The notes: generated by a model not told the origin, from the letters alone. A stretch of DNA of 64,000 nucleotides from Paenibacillus taichungensis (GCF_013359905.1 NZ_JABMCC010000098.1:62001-126000); one strand, 5' to 3'; numbered from the stretch's first letter, positions 23,657 to 32,870 are shown. Program-made: numbers and translations.

Positions 23657-25960
23657 ATGAATCTGAAGAAGAAATTGTCCATTTTTACCGCTTTAGCCGT
23701 TTTACAAGCATTTGCAGTCGGTTCTGTGAGTGCGCAATCAGCACCGCAAGGTGACACCGCGTCAGTAAACACAGCCAATGTAGAATCAGTTGAGGTGTTA
23801 CAGCAAGAGCAGCCGATTGCAGAGAGTGAAGTGAAAACGGGTAGCAGCAACGCATCCAGCAGTACTCCGTCCACAAAAGGAAAAGAAACCGGAACTTTGA
23901 CAGGCACTGAGGTAACGCCTAAAACAGATATCGAGAAACCCGCCATAGATGGGGGAGAGACGACTACAAACGAACCGAGTACAGGGTCTACTACAATTCA
24001 GGAAGGATCCACTGAGGATGTTGAAACGCCATCTACCCCTGCTCAAATAGAGCAACCATCCGTTGATGGAAATTCTACCGTAGCAGCAGGCGGCGATCTG
24101 ACGTTGTACATGAATAGCAACAAAATGGAGCAGGATGGGAAAACGTATCTTGCTGGCCAGCCAATGACTGTAAAGAACGGCGTATCTTATGTTGCGATCC
24201 GTGCACTGGTCGACCGTGTAGGGTACGGGGTCAAATACGATAACAAAACCAAGGAAACCATCATCATCAGTGGTGATAATGAGCTCCGATTCAAAACCAA
24301 CAGCACGGTCTATACCGTAAATGGTGAGTCCAGAACGATGAAAGGCCCTGCTTATCAGCAAAAAAATACGTTCATGGTGCCTTTAACTTCTATCACTCAA
24401 GCTCTGAACATCACCTATAAAGTGAATCAGTCGGCTAAAACGGTTGTGCTGAATCTGAATACTAAACCCATTGCAAGCTTTGTGATTTCCCAAAAGGAAA
24501 TTTTTGCGGGCGATAAGGTGGACTATGTGACTTCTTCCAGTTCTCCAAATGGATTGGATATCCTAGACGAACGCTGGACAGGTCGTCAGGAATCGTTTGA
24601 TCAAGCGGGTACATATACGATTTCATATCAAGTACAGGATTCCAACGGCCAATGGAGCGATCCCTATTCGATGACGATTCAAGTTTTGAGTCCTAATCTT
24701 CCTCCTGTAGCCATGTTCACCACAGACAAGGAACAATATAAAATGGGTGAAAAAATAACATACATCGATCAAAGTACAGATGATGAAAACAGGATTGAAA
24801 AAACGGTATGGGAGAACAATTCGTTGGCCTTTTTTGAACCCGGTCCCAAAACGGTGACACTCACCGTTACTGACAATCACGGCGCAACGGACACTTACTC
24901 CAAAGTTATAACCATAACCAATGAGACATTATATTCATTTTCCGATTTCAATTTGCTCTTCACGCCGGTAGGACAGAAATTTACCTTTAACGGTGGCGAA
25001 GTAACTTCCATGGAAAAAGTGCCTTATACTTACACGGATGAGCCAAGTCTGTTGATCCGCAGCAACAGTCCTGAAACGGTTAATACGGAAGGCATCGTGT
25101 ATAAAGAATCATCTTCGGGGCAGACGCGTTTCATGATTCACCACGTAAACAATACAGGTAAAAGAGTGAAAATGTATGTTATTGCAACCAATAACAACCC
25201 CAATCCGGCAGTATTCGAACAACAAAATATGGGCTTTGCTGGGCCTACACCGTATGCTACCGTAGCTGGGAAATTGTCGATTGATAAATGGTTCAAATCG
25301 ATTCAGACCGGAGCCGATCAGAAGAAAGAGGTTATTCAACCTGGAGAAAGCAAATTGATTTTGACAGAACTTAATAAAACTCCGATGAAAGAAGGACAAG
25401 TCATCTCTCTCTATTCGGACGCTTATAGTGATTATTCCTTAGACTATAACGTTATTCTGGTGGAAGAAAATAAAGATCCGTTCGAGGCTCTGCCATTACT
25501 ACCTGTGCTTGATCGTGACGGAGTGCACAACCGTGGTACGTACCCGAATGCGACTCGCATTATAAAGTACGATGAGCACGTGGGAATCAAACCAGCCCGT
25601 CTGCCACTTGGTGACAATTCAAGCGATCCCAATCTGGTAGGAACAGATCCGATGGCTTACACAGACGCATCCAATGCGGGTAATTTCGGCGTATTATACA
25701 AAATCACGCTGACCAATGTTGCACCGCGTACGCTTATCTCCTTTAACCCTCGTGGAGGGAAGTATTCCGGAGTAGCTCTGGTGAACAATCAGTTGGTATC
25801 GATTGCCGAAGGTAACGTTGCGGTTGCCAATTCAGGTGAACAAAGCGTTCTTTACCGTACAGGGGCATATGGAGAGAGCGTTACAATTCTTTTCTCTGCC
25901 GCGCCAGGAAGCAACCTGCCGGTCAATCTGCTCTTTACACCGCTCCCATCGGAGAAGTGA
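23657..25960 (+). CDS. secreted stalk-domain/PKD surface protein
   Basis: A 767-residue exported protein. Signal peptide 1-26 (KKKLSIF ... GSVSAQS), a Ser/Thr/Glu-rich low-complexity linker (27-145), a stalk domain of the copper amine oxidase N-terminal type (about 147-265; GVSYVAIRALVDRVG, KTVVLNLN), one or two PKD-like beta-sandwiches (268-425; PPVAMFTTDKEQYKMG, VTLTVTDNHGATDTY), and an unrecognised beta-rich C-terminal region of about 340 residues. No LPXTG or SLH anchor is seen, so attachment is probably through the stalk domain. An AGAAGGAG site is rather far (13 bases) from the ATG. Function unknown; likely cell-wall associated. A terminator follows, so it is probably monocistronic. Confidence 0.8.
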   Translation: MNLKKKLSIFTALAVLQAFAVGSVSAQSAPQGDTASVNTANVESVEVLQQEQPIAESEVKTGSSNASSSTPSTKGKETGTLTGTEVTPKTDIEKPAIDGGETTTNEPSTGSTTIQEGSTEDVETPSTPAQIEQPSVDGNSTVAAGGDLTLYMNSNKMEQDGKTYLAGQPMTVKNGVSYVAIRALVDRVGYGVKYDNKTKETIIISGDNELRFKTNSTVYTVNGESRTMKGPAYQQKNTFMVPLTSITQALNITYKVNQSAKTVVLNLNTKPIASFVISQKEIFAGDKVDYVTSSSSPNGLDILDERWTGRQESFDQAGTYTISYQVQDSNGQWSDPYSMTIQVLSPNLPPVAMFTTDKEQYKMGEKITYIDQSTDDENRIEKTVWENNSLAFFEPGPKTVTLTVTDNHGATDTYSKVITITNETLYSFSDFNLLFTPVGQKFTFNGGEVTSMEKVPYTYTDEPSLLIRSNSPETVNTEGIVYKESSSGQTRFMIHHVNNTGKRVKMYVIATNNNPNPAVFEQQNMGFAGPTPYATVAGKLSIDKWFKSIQTGADQKKEVIQPGESKLILTELNKTPMKEGQVISLYSDAYSDYSLDYNVILVEENKDPFEALPLLPVLDRDGVHNRGTYPNATRIIKYDEHVGIKPARLPLGDNSSDPNLVGTDPMAYTDASNAGNFGVLYKITLTNVAPRTLISFNPRGGKYSGVALVNNQLVSIAEGNVAVANSGEQSVLYRTGAYGESVTILFSAAPGSNLPVNLLFTPLPSEK

Positions 25961-26026
25961 TATAGTTCTCTCTCAAAGCTAGAGCGGGAATGAATGATTG
26001 GGTTGGCGTATTAAATTAACTATCGA

Positions 26027-26056
26027 AAGAAGACTCCATAAGGAGTCTTTTCTTTT
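26027..26056 (+). terminator. Rho-independent terminator
   Basis: AAGACTCC/GGAGTCTT stem with a 4-base loop followed by TTCTTTT, 70 bases after the stalk protein. Confidence 0.85.
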
Positions 26057-26146
26057 CACTGGGAATATGAGGATATAAGGAATAGATGCTGCTTAAAAAG
26101 CCATATTTAAAACCGCTTATTTCTACTGAGGAGGAATCAAATTCCG

Positions 26147-28432
26147 ATGAATGTAGTCGTCAAGTTGATACGTGAATTCAAAGAGCGTGATACCCGGCGT
26201 TTGTTGAAAGATTATCGAGACAAAGTGGAACTTATCAGGAAACGGAATTTGGAAGCTTGGGACGATCAGCGGCTACTAGCTGAATCCCTTCGGCTGCGAG
26301 AAGAAGCAAGATCAGGCACGCCTTTGAATGAACTGCTTGTTGATGCTTATGCATTAGTCTGCGAGGCTGCGAAGAGGACACTCGGATTACAGCCTTACGA
26401 TGTCCAGATTATGGCTGCTATCGCTTTGCACGAGAGATTTTTGATCGAACAGCATACCGGTGAAGGAAAAACACTCTCTGCTGTTATGCCTGCTTATCTC
26501 AACGCGTTGACCGGCGAAGGCGTTCATGTACTCACATTTAACGACTACTTGGCAAATCGAGATGCAGAGTGGATGGGTCCGATCTACCATTTCCTCGGGT
26601 TAACGGTAAGCTCGGTTCAAGCGGGCATGAGTTTGCTCGAAAAACGGGAAGCTTACGCCAAGGATATAACCTATGTTACGGCTAAAGAAGCAGGATTCGA
26701 TTATTTGCGTGACACAATCGCATTAAATGAAGCTGATACCGTACACCGTCCTTTCCACTACGTCATCGTCGACGAAGCAGATTCATTGCTTCTTGATGAA
26801 GCGCGGGTGCCGCTAGTCATTAGTGGCGATTCGAGTGCTTCTAAGAGTGATGGCGTTCTTTTCGCAGAAGTGGCCCGGCAGCTGCAGCCAGCAGAGCATT
26901 ACGATTTTGACGAGTTCCAACGGAACGTTTACTTGAATGATGCGGGTGCTGCGAAAGCGGAGTTGCTGCTGGGATGTGGCAATTTGTACGATAGCCATAA
27001 TAGTCATATGTTAACGTCATTGAATTGTGCGCTGCATGTGGAATCGTTATTAAAAAAAGACGTCGATTACATCATCCGGGACGGTGAAATCGAGCTAATC
27101 GAAGAACATACCGGCCGTGTGGCTGAGAACAGGTATTTGCCGGATGGGCTTCAGGCTGCGCTGGTGGCAAAAGAAGGGTTGCAGTGGAAGGCCGGCGGGA
27201 GAATTCTCGGTACGATCACGATTCAACATTTCATTAGCCTGTATTCGGGAATTTGCGGAATGACGGCTACGGCGCACGCTTCAGCAATGGAATTCGAGGA
27301 TATCTATGCGCTGCAGGTCGTGCAAATTCCTCCGAACCACCCAAACATACGGATCGACCACCAGCATCGGATTTACACTCATAATGAAGCCAAATATAAG
27401 GCGCTTATACAAGAAATCACTTCTGTCCATAGGGTTGGACGCCCCATTCTTATTGGTACGTCAAGCGTCGAGGAGTCTGACATGTTGGCAGAGGCGCTTG
27501 CGCTTGCCGGCGTACCTTGCCAGGTTCTCAATGCGAAAAACGATGCAAAAGAAGCCGAAATCATCGCCAAAGCGGGAGAAATCGGAGCCGTAACGGTATC
27601 TACGAATATGGCAGGGCGGGGTGTCGACATTCGTCTCGGCGGCGGCAATCCTGCTCAGGCAGAGCTGGTTGCCAAGCTGGGCGGATTATACGTAATCGGT
27701 ACACATGTAAACGAAAGCATGCGGATTGATAACCAGCTGCGCGGGCGTTCCGGCCGCCAAGGCGACCCGGGAGCTTCCGTATTTTATATAAGTTTGGAAG
27801 ACGAGTTGATGCTTCGCTTCGGCATTCATAGACTTTTTCGCGCTCCCAGGCAGGAAGAAGTTCTTGACGATCCGGCGCTCCGCAGCAAAATCGAGCATAT
27901 TCAGCGCGTTATCATCGGTCAAAACTTCGATATTCAGCGGGAATTGAACTGTTATTCGGATATGGTGGAGGATCAGAGGCGAATCCTATACGAAGAACGG
28001 CTCGGAATATTGAAAGGCGAGAGACCGATGAGTCCATCGGAGCAGCGGGTACGGCTTTTTTATATCGACGAGTTCTGGGCTGACCATCTGGCATACGTTT
28101 CTTACATTCGCGAAAGCATCCATCTCCAGAGCATTACCAGTCGCAACCCGATCAACGAGTTTCATACGCAAATCACCCAAGCATTCGAGCAAATTCCGGC
28201 TAAAATAGATCATGAGTCGGCGAATATGCTTAGAAAACTTGGAGGTTCGAATGATCCGGAGAAATGGGAACAGTTCGGTCTGAAGAGTCCTATTTCGACT
28301 CGGACTTATATGATCAACGATCAATATAGCCAAGATAAGCGCAGCTCATGGACCGGAACGACGGTATTTGCTTTTTGGGGCAGTAAGATTTTGAAGCTGT
28401 TACTGAGGCCGGTATATAGGATGTCAAAATAG
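26147..28432 (+). CDS. secA2: SecA-like preprotein translocase ATPase (accessory SecA2 type)
   Basis: A 761-residue DEAD-type motor with SecA domain order. Walker A in HTGEGKT (103-109), Walker B/DEAD box VDEAD (208-212), the preprotein cross-linking region, and NBD2 with TNMAGRGVDIRLGG and the arginine finger region QLRGRSGRQGDPG. It is shorter than housekeeping SecA (about 840) and lacks the C-terminal Cys-rich zinc motif, which fits an accessory SecA2 using SecYEG for a subset of exported proteins. No secY2 or Asp genes are nearby. The C-terminus (GSKILKLLLRPVYRM) is unusual in being hydrophobic and basic. The substrate is unknown; the neighbouring stalk protein is a candidate only by position. 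Confidence 0.87.
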   Translation: MNVVVKLIREFKERDTRRLLKDYRDKVELIRKRNLEAWDDQRLLAESLRLREEARSGTPLNELLVDAYALVCEAAKRTLGLQPYDVQIMAAIALHERFLIEQHTGEGKTLSAVMPAYLNALTGEGVHVLTFNDYLANRDAEWMGPIYHFLGLTVSSVQAGMSLLEKREAYAKDITYVTAKEAGFDYLRDTIALNEADTVHRPFHYVIVDEADSLLLDEARVPLVISGDSSASKSDGVLFAEVARQLQPAEHYDFDEFQRNVYLNDAGAAKAELLLGCGNLYDSHNSHMLTSLNCALHVESLLKKDVDYIIRDGEIELIEEHTGRVAENRYLPDGLQAALVAKEGLQWKAGGRILGTITIQHFISLYSGICGMTATAHASAMEFEDIYALQVVQIPPNHPNIRIDHQHRIYTHNEAKYKALIQEITSVHRVGRPILIGTSSVEESDMLAEALALAGVPCQVLNAKNDAKEAEIIAKAGEIGAVTVSTNMAGRGVDIRLGGGNPAQAELVAKLGGLYVIGTHVNESMRIDNQLRGRSGRQGDPGASVFYISLEDELMLRFGIHRLFRAPRQEEVLDDPALRSKIEHIQRVIIGQNFDIQRELNCYSDMVEDQRRILYEERLGILKGERPMSPSEQRVRLFYIDEFWADHLAYVSYIRESIHLQSITSRNPINEFHTQITQAFEQIPAKIDHESANMLRKLGGSNDPEKWEQFGLKSPISTRTYMINDQYSQDKRSSWTGTTVFAFWGSKILKLLLRPVYRMSK

Positions 28433-28452
28433 TGATGGGAGCGTGACGATCG

Positions 28453-29208
28453 ATGAACAATAGAGAACGGTTTACGAGCCGGGTCGATTCGTATTTAAAA
28501 TACCGCCCGAGCTATCCAAAAGAGGCTATTGACCATTTGTACGACGTTGTCGGTTTACGTGCGAATAGTAACATAGCAGATATCGGTTCAGGTACTGGGA
28601 TCATCTCAAGGCTACTACTGGAACGCGGAAGCGATGTAATCGCAGTCGAGCCAAATCAGGCAATGCGGGAAGCCGCCGAGCAAATGTTAGAAAGTAATCC
28701 GAAATTTCAGAGTACATCAGGTTCTGCAGAATCTACTGGATTACCTGATCAGTCGGTTGATTTTATTGTCTGCGCTCAGGCATTTCACTGGTTCGATCGC
28801 TCCGCAGCCCATATCGAGTTTCGCAGAATTTTGCGGCCAGGTGGGAGAGTAATACTCATCTGGAATTCTCGTCTTACTTACGGGACTCCGTTTCGTGAAG
28901 ATTACAATCAACTGCTTCATACATACGGAACCGACTACGAAAAAGTTAATCATAAAAATATTTCTCAGAAGATGCTGCTCTCTTTTTTCAAGGAAGGTTC
29001 AATGCATGAAATGCAATTCAGAATGAGTCAGGAGTTCGATTTCGAGGGTTTGAAAGGCCGGTTGCTATCATCTTCCTACAGCCCTGTACCCGGGCATGCA
29101 AATTACGATCCAATGATGACAGAACTGCAGAATTTATTTGATAAAAATAATCAAGATGGTTTTGTTGAATTCGATTATGAAACTGAGATTTTTTGGGGAG
29201 AAGTATAG
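28453..29208 (+). CDS. class I SAM-dependent methyltransferase
   Basis: A 251-residue Rossmann-fold methyltransferase of the UbiE/Methyltransf_11 group. Motif I is IADIGSGTGIIS, the acidic residue ending strand 2 is in VIAVEPN, and motif SVDFIVCAQAFHWFD with RILRPGGRVILIWNS follow. The substrate cannot be inferred. It lies 20 bases after the SecA-like gene with a GGGAG site, so the two may be cotranscribed; a strong terminator follows. Confidence 0.88.
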   Translation: MNNRERFTSRVDSYLKYRPSYPKEAIDHLYDVVGLRANSNIADIGSGTGIISRLLLERGSDVIAVEPNQAMREAAEQMLESNPKFQSTSGSAESTGLPDQSVDFIVCAQAFHWFDRSAAHIEFRRILRPGGRVILIWNSRLTYGTPFREDYNQLLHTYGTDYEKVNHKNISQKMLLSFFKEGSMHEMQFRMSQEFDFEGLKGRLLSSSYSPVPGHANYDPMMTELQNLFDKNNQDGFVEFDYETEIFWGEV

Positions 29209-29220
29209 ATCACCAAAATG

Positions 29221-29259
29221 ATACCCAGCTATATCCTCAAGCTATAGCTGGGTATTTTT
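29221..29259 (+). terminator. Rho-independent terminator
   Basis: Perfect 13-bp stem ATACCCAGCTATA/TATAGCTGGGTAT with a 9-base loop and TTTTTG tail, 12 bases after the methyltransferase stop. Confidence 0.9.
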
Positions 29260-29306
29260 GTGAAATTTACGTCCATAGAGCCTTGTCACGACTGCAGACT
29301 GTAAAC

Positions 29307-29720
29307 CTAGATGTTGATTTTAAGTCGTAATTCGGCCATCATAGCCTCAGCTTGTTGTGGATCTTCATTCAGCAGCTTCCTGTATGTCAGCATCCAATTC
29401 AGCGTTAGAAGCATATGATCGTACTCTTCCTTCTTGCGCTCGATCTCATTGATCTTTTGAAGAATCCATTCGATTACTTCTTGGTTGGTGCGTTCGTTCG
29501 TATCGTGATCCTGCAAAATCGTCTTTAGTTCAGCCAACGAGCAGCCAATGCCTTGAAACTTCTTAATCAGCCTTAACCGCTCAATTGCTTCGTCTGAGTA
29601 GTTGCGGTAATTATTCTTCTCTCGCTGAATATGCCTGCCATCAAGCAAGCCTTCCTTCTCATAAAATCGAATGGTGTGGGGGGTTAAACCCATCAAGTCT
29701 GCTAATTCTTGAATTTTCAT
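29307..29720 (-). CDS. MerR family transcriptional regulator
   Basis: A 137-residue MerR protein: winged helix (MKIQELADLMGLTPHTIRFY, EKEGLLDGRHI, NNYRNYSD) followed by a long dimerisation helix rich in Glu/Lys (about 75-120) and no large effector domain. The start is ATG 29720, with GGAGG 11 bases upstream. There is no Cys cluster of the metal-sensing kind; the AdhR/YraB-like group sensing aldehydes is a reasonable comparison, but that is inference. It is divergent from the oxidoreductase at 29818 and very probably controls the 19-bp-spacer promoter at 29743-29773. Confidence 0.87.
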   Translation of the reverse strand: MKIQELADLMGLTPHTIRFYEKEGLLDGRHIQREKNNYRNYSDEAIERLRLIKKFQGIGCSLAELKTILQDHDTNERTNQEVIEWILQKINEIERKKEEYDHMLLTLNWMLTYRKLLNEDPQQAEAMMAELRLKINI

Positions 29721-29742
29721 ATGAGACCATACCTCCAAACGC

Positions 29743-29773
29743 TTGCCTTAGAGTTCACTTCATAGTTTAGACT
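29743..29773 (+). promoter_or_regulatory. MerR-type promoter for the oxidoreductase gene
   Basis: -35 TTGCCT, exactly 19 bases, -10 TAGACT. The spacer begins TAGAGTTCACTT with an imperfect dyad, as at MerR-controlled promoters. It points at the gene at 29818, leaving a leader of roughly 35-40 bases. Confidence 0.65.
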
Positions 29774-29817
29774 GAAGTTATATCTTCGTCAAATGCTTAA
29801 GGAGGCGCTAAAATATT

Positions 29818-30648
29818 ATGCGTATATTTGTTACTGGTGCAGCAGGTTATATTGGTACAGCCGTTGTTCGCGAACTCATCGGTGCGGGCCATCAGGTCGT
29901 TGGGCTGACCCGTTCGGAGAGTGGTGCTCACGTATTAGAAAGCTTGGGAGCTGAGGTGGCTCGTGGTGTGTTAGAGGATCTGGATATACTGCGCAGCTGT
30001 GCTGCCACTTCAGACGGTGTTATTCATCTGGCATTCAATCATGATTTCTCTAATTTTGCCGCATCACTGGCAGCTGATCTTAGCGCCATCGAAGCAATGG
30101 GAGAGGCGCTTGGCGGCTCCGGTAAACCACTTGTTATTACAGCCCATGCGAATGGCAAACCATCGGAGGATGCGGCACTTGCGTTTATAGAACAAGGCGT
30201 GAGAGCATCGATCGTCTCGCTTGCACCTTCCGTTCATGGAGAAGGAGATAAAGGCTTCGTGCCGCAATTAATCCGGATCGCTGAGGAAAGAGGCTCTTCT
30301 GCTTACATTGGAGACGGCTCTAATCGTTGGCCAGCGATTCATCGCTTGGACGCAGCAGTTTTGTTCCGCCTCGCTGTAGAATCTGCGCCTGCAGGCTCGC
30401 GACTGGATGGCGTGCAGGATGAAGGCATTGCATTTAGAGACATTGCCGAAGCCATTGGTCGTCATGTGGGTGTGCCGGTAGTCAGCATCCCGCCTGAAGA
30501 AGCGCAAGCCATCTTCGGTTTTCTAGGCATGGTCGCGTCGCTTGACTTAGCCAGATCTAGTGAAGGGACGAAGGAGCTTCTCGGCTGGAAGCCTGTCCAG
30601 CATGGACTTCTCGCAGATCTGGAACAAGGGCATTATTTCACGAAATAG
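29818..30648 (+). CDS. NAD(P)-dependent SDR/epimerase-like oxidoreductase
   Basis: A 276-residue extended-SDR protein with the nucleotide motif VTGAAGYIGTAVVREL (GxxGxxG) at the N-terminus, DGVIHLAF, and a C-terminal substrate region (RWPAIHRLDAAVLFRLAVE). The usual YxxxK catalytic pair is not obvious, as in atypical NmrA/epimerase-like members. An AAGGAGG site lies 12 bases before the ATG. Control by the divergent MerR protein suggests a role in response to a reactive or toxic compound; the substrate is unknown. Confidence 0.86.
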   Translation: MRIFVTGAAGYIGTAVVRELIGAGHQVVGLTRSESGAHVLESLGAEVARGVLEDLDILRSCAATSDGVIHLAFNHDFSNFAASLAADLSAIEAMGEALGGSGKPLVITAHANGKPSEDAALAFIEQGVRASIVSLAPSVHGEGDKGFVPQLIRIAEERGSSAYIGDGSNRWPAIHRLDAAVLFRLAVESAPAGSRLDGVQDEGIAFRDIAEAIGRHVGVPVVSIPPEEAQAIFGFLGMVASLDLARSSEGTKELLGWKPVQHGLLADLEQGHYFTK

Positions 30649-30690
30649 TCGAACTGGAATGAATCAAACGTTTGCTATCAATTTATACAC

Positions 30691-30740
30691 AACAAAAAAT
30701 CGTTGCCTAAGTACGAAGTAGGCAACGATTTTTTGTTTTT
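30691..30740. terminator. bidirectional Rho-independent terminator
   Basis: AAAAAATCGTTGCCTA pairs with TAGGCAACGATTTTTT, giving A and T runs on both flanks. It lies between convergent genes and can serve both. Confidence 0.9.
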
Positions 30741-30755
30741 ATATTTCTATCATGA

Positions 30756-32138
30756 TTAATCTAAACTATCTAAGAAGGCTAGTTTTCTCTGAATATAAGT
30801 TCGAGTTGCTTTAGTATCAATCGTGTTCATATATCCATGAACTTCTTTGCTCTCATGGATATCAGGAATATATAAATCTGTCTTGACTCCTAATTCTTTT
30901 AAGCGGTTATAATAATCTTCAGCCTGATCTGGGAATGTTCCTGTGTTGCCATCCGTTATAAAAGTTGGAGGGAAATTACTCGTCGCTCTTGGAATTACAT
31001 TTAAGGATTGTAAGATATCTTTATCAGCGCTAACCACCGGCTGACCAATGTATGCACTCCCTGATTGAGCGAAAATATAGTCAGTCACGCTGTCTTCGGT
31101 TACGGTTCTATGTCCCCGACTAAAGTCAAGAATGGGTACTTCTAATACTAAAGCTTTGATATCCGAAAGCTCTATGACAGGATTAATATCGATTTCTTTC
31201 GCATACTCAGGGTTAACTTGAATTGTCACAAAGTCTGCAGCGATAAATCCACCTGCGCTTCCCCCGCCAAAGATTACGTTGTTCATATTAATTCCGTACT
31301 GTTTTCCATTTTGCTGCATATATTGCACGGCTTCTGATAATTGTTTTATGGGTGTAGGGTGTATATATTCAGGAGCTAAAGCATAATTTATGGTCACCAC
31401 ATTATAACCATGATCAACCATTAATTCATAATGATATAACATTGTATTTGAAGCCGCTCCTGCGTTAGGATCACCTCCAATTGAATCTCCCGCTATAAAG
31501 CCACCGCCGTGCACATAAAAGTATGTTGGACGTTCTTCATCCAATTGACCATCGGGTGTAATGATATTTAAAAAACTTCTTGGATACTTTTCTCCATATT
31601 GAATATTCGTTGTTAACTGATATTTACCATCCATAGTTGTGGTGGTAGATGGTTCTGCTGTGTAAGTATTTTCTGCTCCAGAACTGCTTTGCAAATATAA
31701 AGCAACTGGCTTTGGCGTAGCTGTAAATAATATTAATATGGATGTCCCCACCATTAAAGCAAGGACGAGAACCCATTTGCTAATTCTCAACGTTAATGAT
31801 TTGAAACTTCGATTCATTTTCTTATGCATGCCTAATGCAAAAATAATTAATGCAAACCCGGTTACTGCAAATGAAACTTGTGCAACTACAAATAATCCGA
31901 TTTTATCAAATATCATCCAGAGGATTTCAGTAGCTATAAACAAAGCCGAGATACCTAACCAGGCACGATAGACCTTTTCATTTAACTGCTTCTTAACGAC
32001 TAGAATATTAACTACAGACACAGCCATGGCTACGATTCCTAATGGGATAAGATAATTGATAAAAAATGACTGTGACCAAGACAATAAGATCGTAATTAAC
32101 CCTACAATAACTCCGTATAACCTCATACTAGATTTCAT
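30756..32138 (-). CDS. membrane-anchored alpha/beta hydrolase (HSL-type esterase)
   Basis: A 460-residue protein. The first about 150 residues hold four to five hydrophobic helices; the rest is an alpha/beta hydrolase of the hormone-sensitive-lipase group. The oxyanion motif is YVHGGGFIAGDS, the nucleophile elbow is GGGSAGG, and the acid and His candidates are in ITDGNTGTFPDQ and HESKEVHGYM. The catalytic part probably faces outside. Family members hydrolyse short acyl esters. The ATG overlaps the end of the MarR gene by 11 bases, so both come from the MarR-controlled promoter. The fusion of an N-terminal membrane bundle with this esterase domain is less common than the soluble form. Confidence 0.85.
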   Translation of the reverse strand: MKSSMRLYGVIVGLITILLSWSQSFFINYLIPLGIVAMAVSVVNILVVKKQLNEKVYRAWLGISALFIATEILWMIFDKIGLFVVAQVSFAVTGFALIIFALGMHKKMNRSFKSLTLRISKWVLVLALMVGTSILILFTATPKPVALYLQSSSGAENTYTAEPSTTTTMDGKYQLTTNIQYGEKYPRSFLNIITPDGQLDEERPTYFYVHGGGFIAGDSIGGDPNAGAASNTMLYHYELMVDHGYNVVTINYALAPEYIHPTPIKQLSEAVQYMQQNGKQYGINMNNVIFGGGSAGGFIAADFVTIQVNPEYAKEIDINPVIELSDIKALVLEVPILDFSRGHRTVTEDSVTDYIFAQSGSAYIGQPVVSADKDILQSLNVIPRATSNFPPTFITDGNTGTFPDQAEDYYNRLKELGVKTDLYIPDIHESKEVHGYMNTIDTKATRTYIQRKLAFLDSLD

Positions 32139-32604
32139 TTTTAACCATATCCTTCTTTATGTTATTTAATTGTGTATCAATCACTGATAAATATTGGTTT
32201 AATTCCTCCAGCTCTTTAACAGTGAGTTTGTTTCCTAAAGGCATCAATACAGCCAGAATTTTCTGTCTCTCCTCCAACACAATGTGCTCTCCTTTTTCTG
32301 TTAATTCAAGCCAGACCACTCGTTTATCTTTTTCATTGTACTCACGTTTAATTAATTCTTTATCCGTTAATCGATTCACGATAGCAGTAATAGAACTTTT
32401 TTTGACATTAAGTGCTTTAGCTAAAAAACTGGCTGTGCAATGATCAGTCGTATTAATGACATTCAATAAATTAAACTGGTCTGGAGTAACACTGCTATCT
32501 TTTGAAATATTCTTTTGAATAGATTGCATACTAATAGAAATTGATATTGCTCTCTGAGTGTACAGATCAATATGTTGCTCTAATTGCTTTCTATCCATAT
32601 CCAT
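32128..32604 (-). CDS. MarR family transcriptional regulator
   Basis: A 158-residue winged-helix regulator: FNLLNVINTTDHCTASFLAKALNVKKSSITAIVNRL is cut here to the readable core NVKKSSITAIVNRL (recognition helix) and the wing KEYNEKDKRVVWLELTEKG. The frame opens at 32625, but AAAGGAG lies 9 bases before the ATG at 32604, which I prefer. It heads a two-gene operon with the membrane esterase. The long palindrome at 32624-32666 overlaps its promoter, indicating autorepression relieved by a small ligand. Confidence 0.88.
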   Translation of the reverse strand: MDMDRKQLEQHIDLYTQRAISISISMQSIQKNISKDSSVTPDQFNLLNVINTTDHCTASFLAKALNVKKSSITAIVNRLTDKELIKREYNEKDKRVVWLELTEKGEHIVLEERQKILAVLMPLGNKLTVKELEELNQYLSVIDTQLNNIKKDMVKNEI

Positions 32605-32623
32605 AGTTAATTGCTCCTTTATC

Positions 32624-32666
32624 ATATTAGTTTCATTGTCTAACTGTTAGACTGTGAAACTAATAT
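32624..32666. promoter_or_regulatory. 43-bp near-perfect palindromic operator (MarR)
   Basis: Centred on T32645. The arms ATATTAGTTTCA and TGAAACTAATAT and the inner GTCTAAC/GTTAGAC pair; only two positions per arm do not. It overlaps the -10 box at 32663-32668 and runs to within 20 bases of the MarR start, a classic repression geometry. Confidence 0.75.
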
Positions 32667-32691
32667 TAACAGCATGTTTTTTTTAAGTCAA
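32663..32691 (-). promoter_or_regulatory. SigA-type promoter of the marR-esterase operon
   Basis: Minus strand: -35 TTGACT, 17-base spacer, extended -10 TGTTAATAT. All boxes are close to consensus, so the basal promoter is strong and probably kept off by the overlapping palindrome. Confidence 0.75.
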
Positions 32692-32773
32692 CAGTTGAAA
32701 AAACAATGTTATTGTTGGTTAAGATTCGCTGTGTTCCAAACACTTGTTGAGAGACCAGAACATAGTCCCCTTG

Positions 32774-32801
32774 AAAGTCGCTATTTAGCGGCTTTTTTTT
32801 T
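32774..32801 (+). terminator. Rho-independent terminator-like hairpin
   Basis: AAAGTCGC/GCGGCTTT stem (one G.T pair), 6-base loop, then six more T. No gene is seen immediately upstream on this strand, so it may be a remnant or insulate the following promoter. Confidence 0.55.
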
Positions 32802-32870
32802 AGCGATACAAGTTCTTGTCCCACTTTCCGGGATGAGCTGTTGGAACGATCCAAGATACACTTCCTTAAT

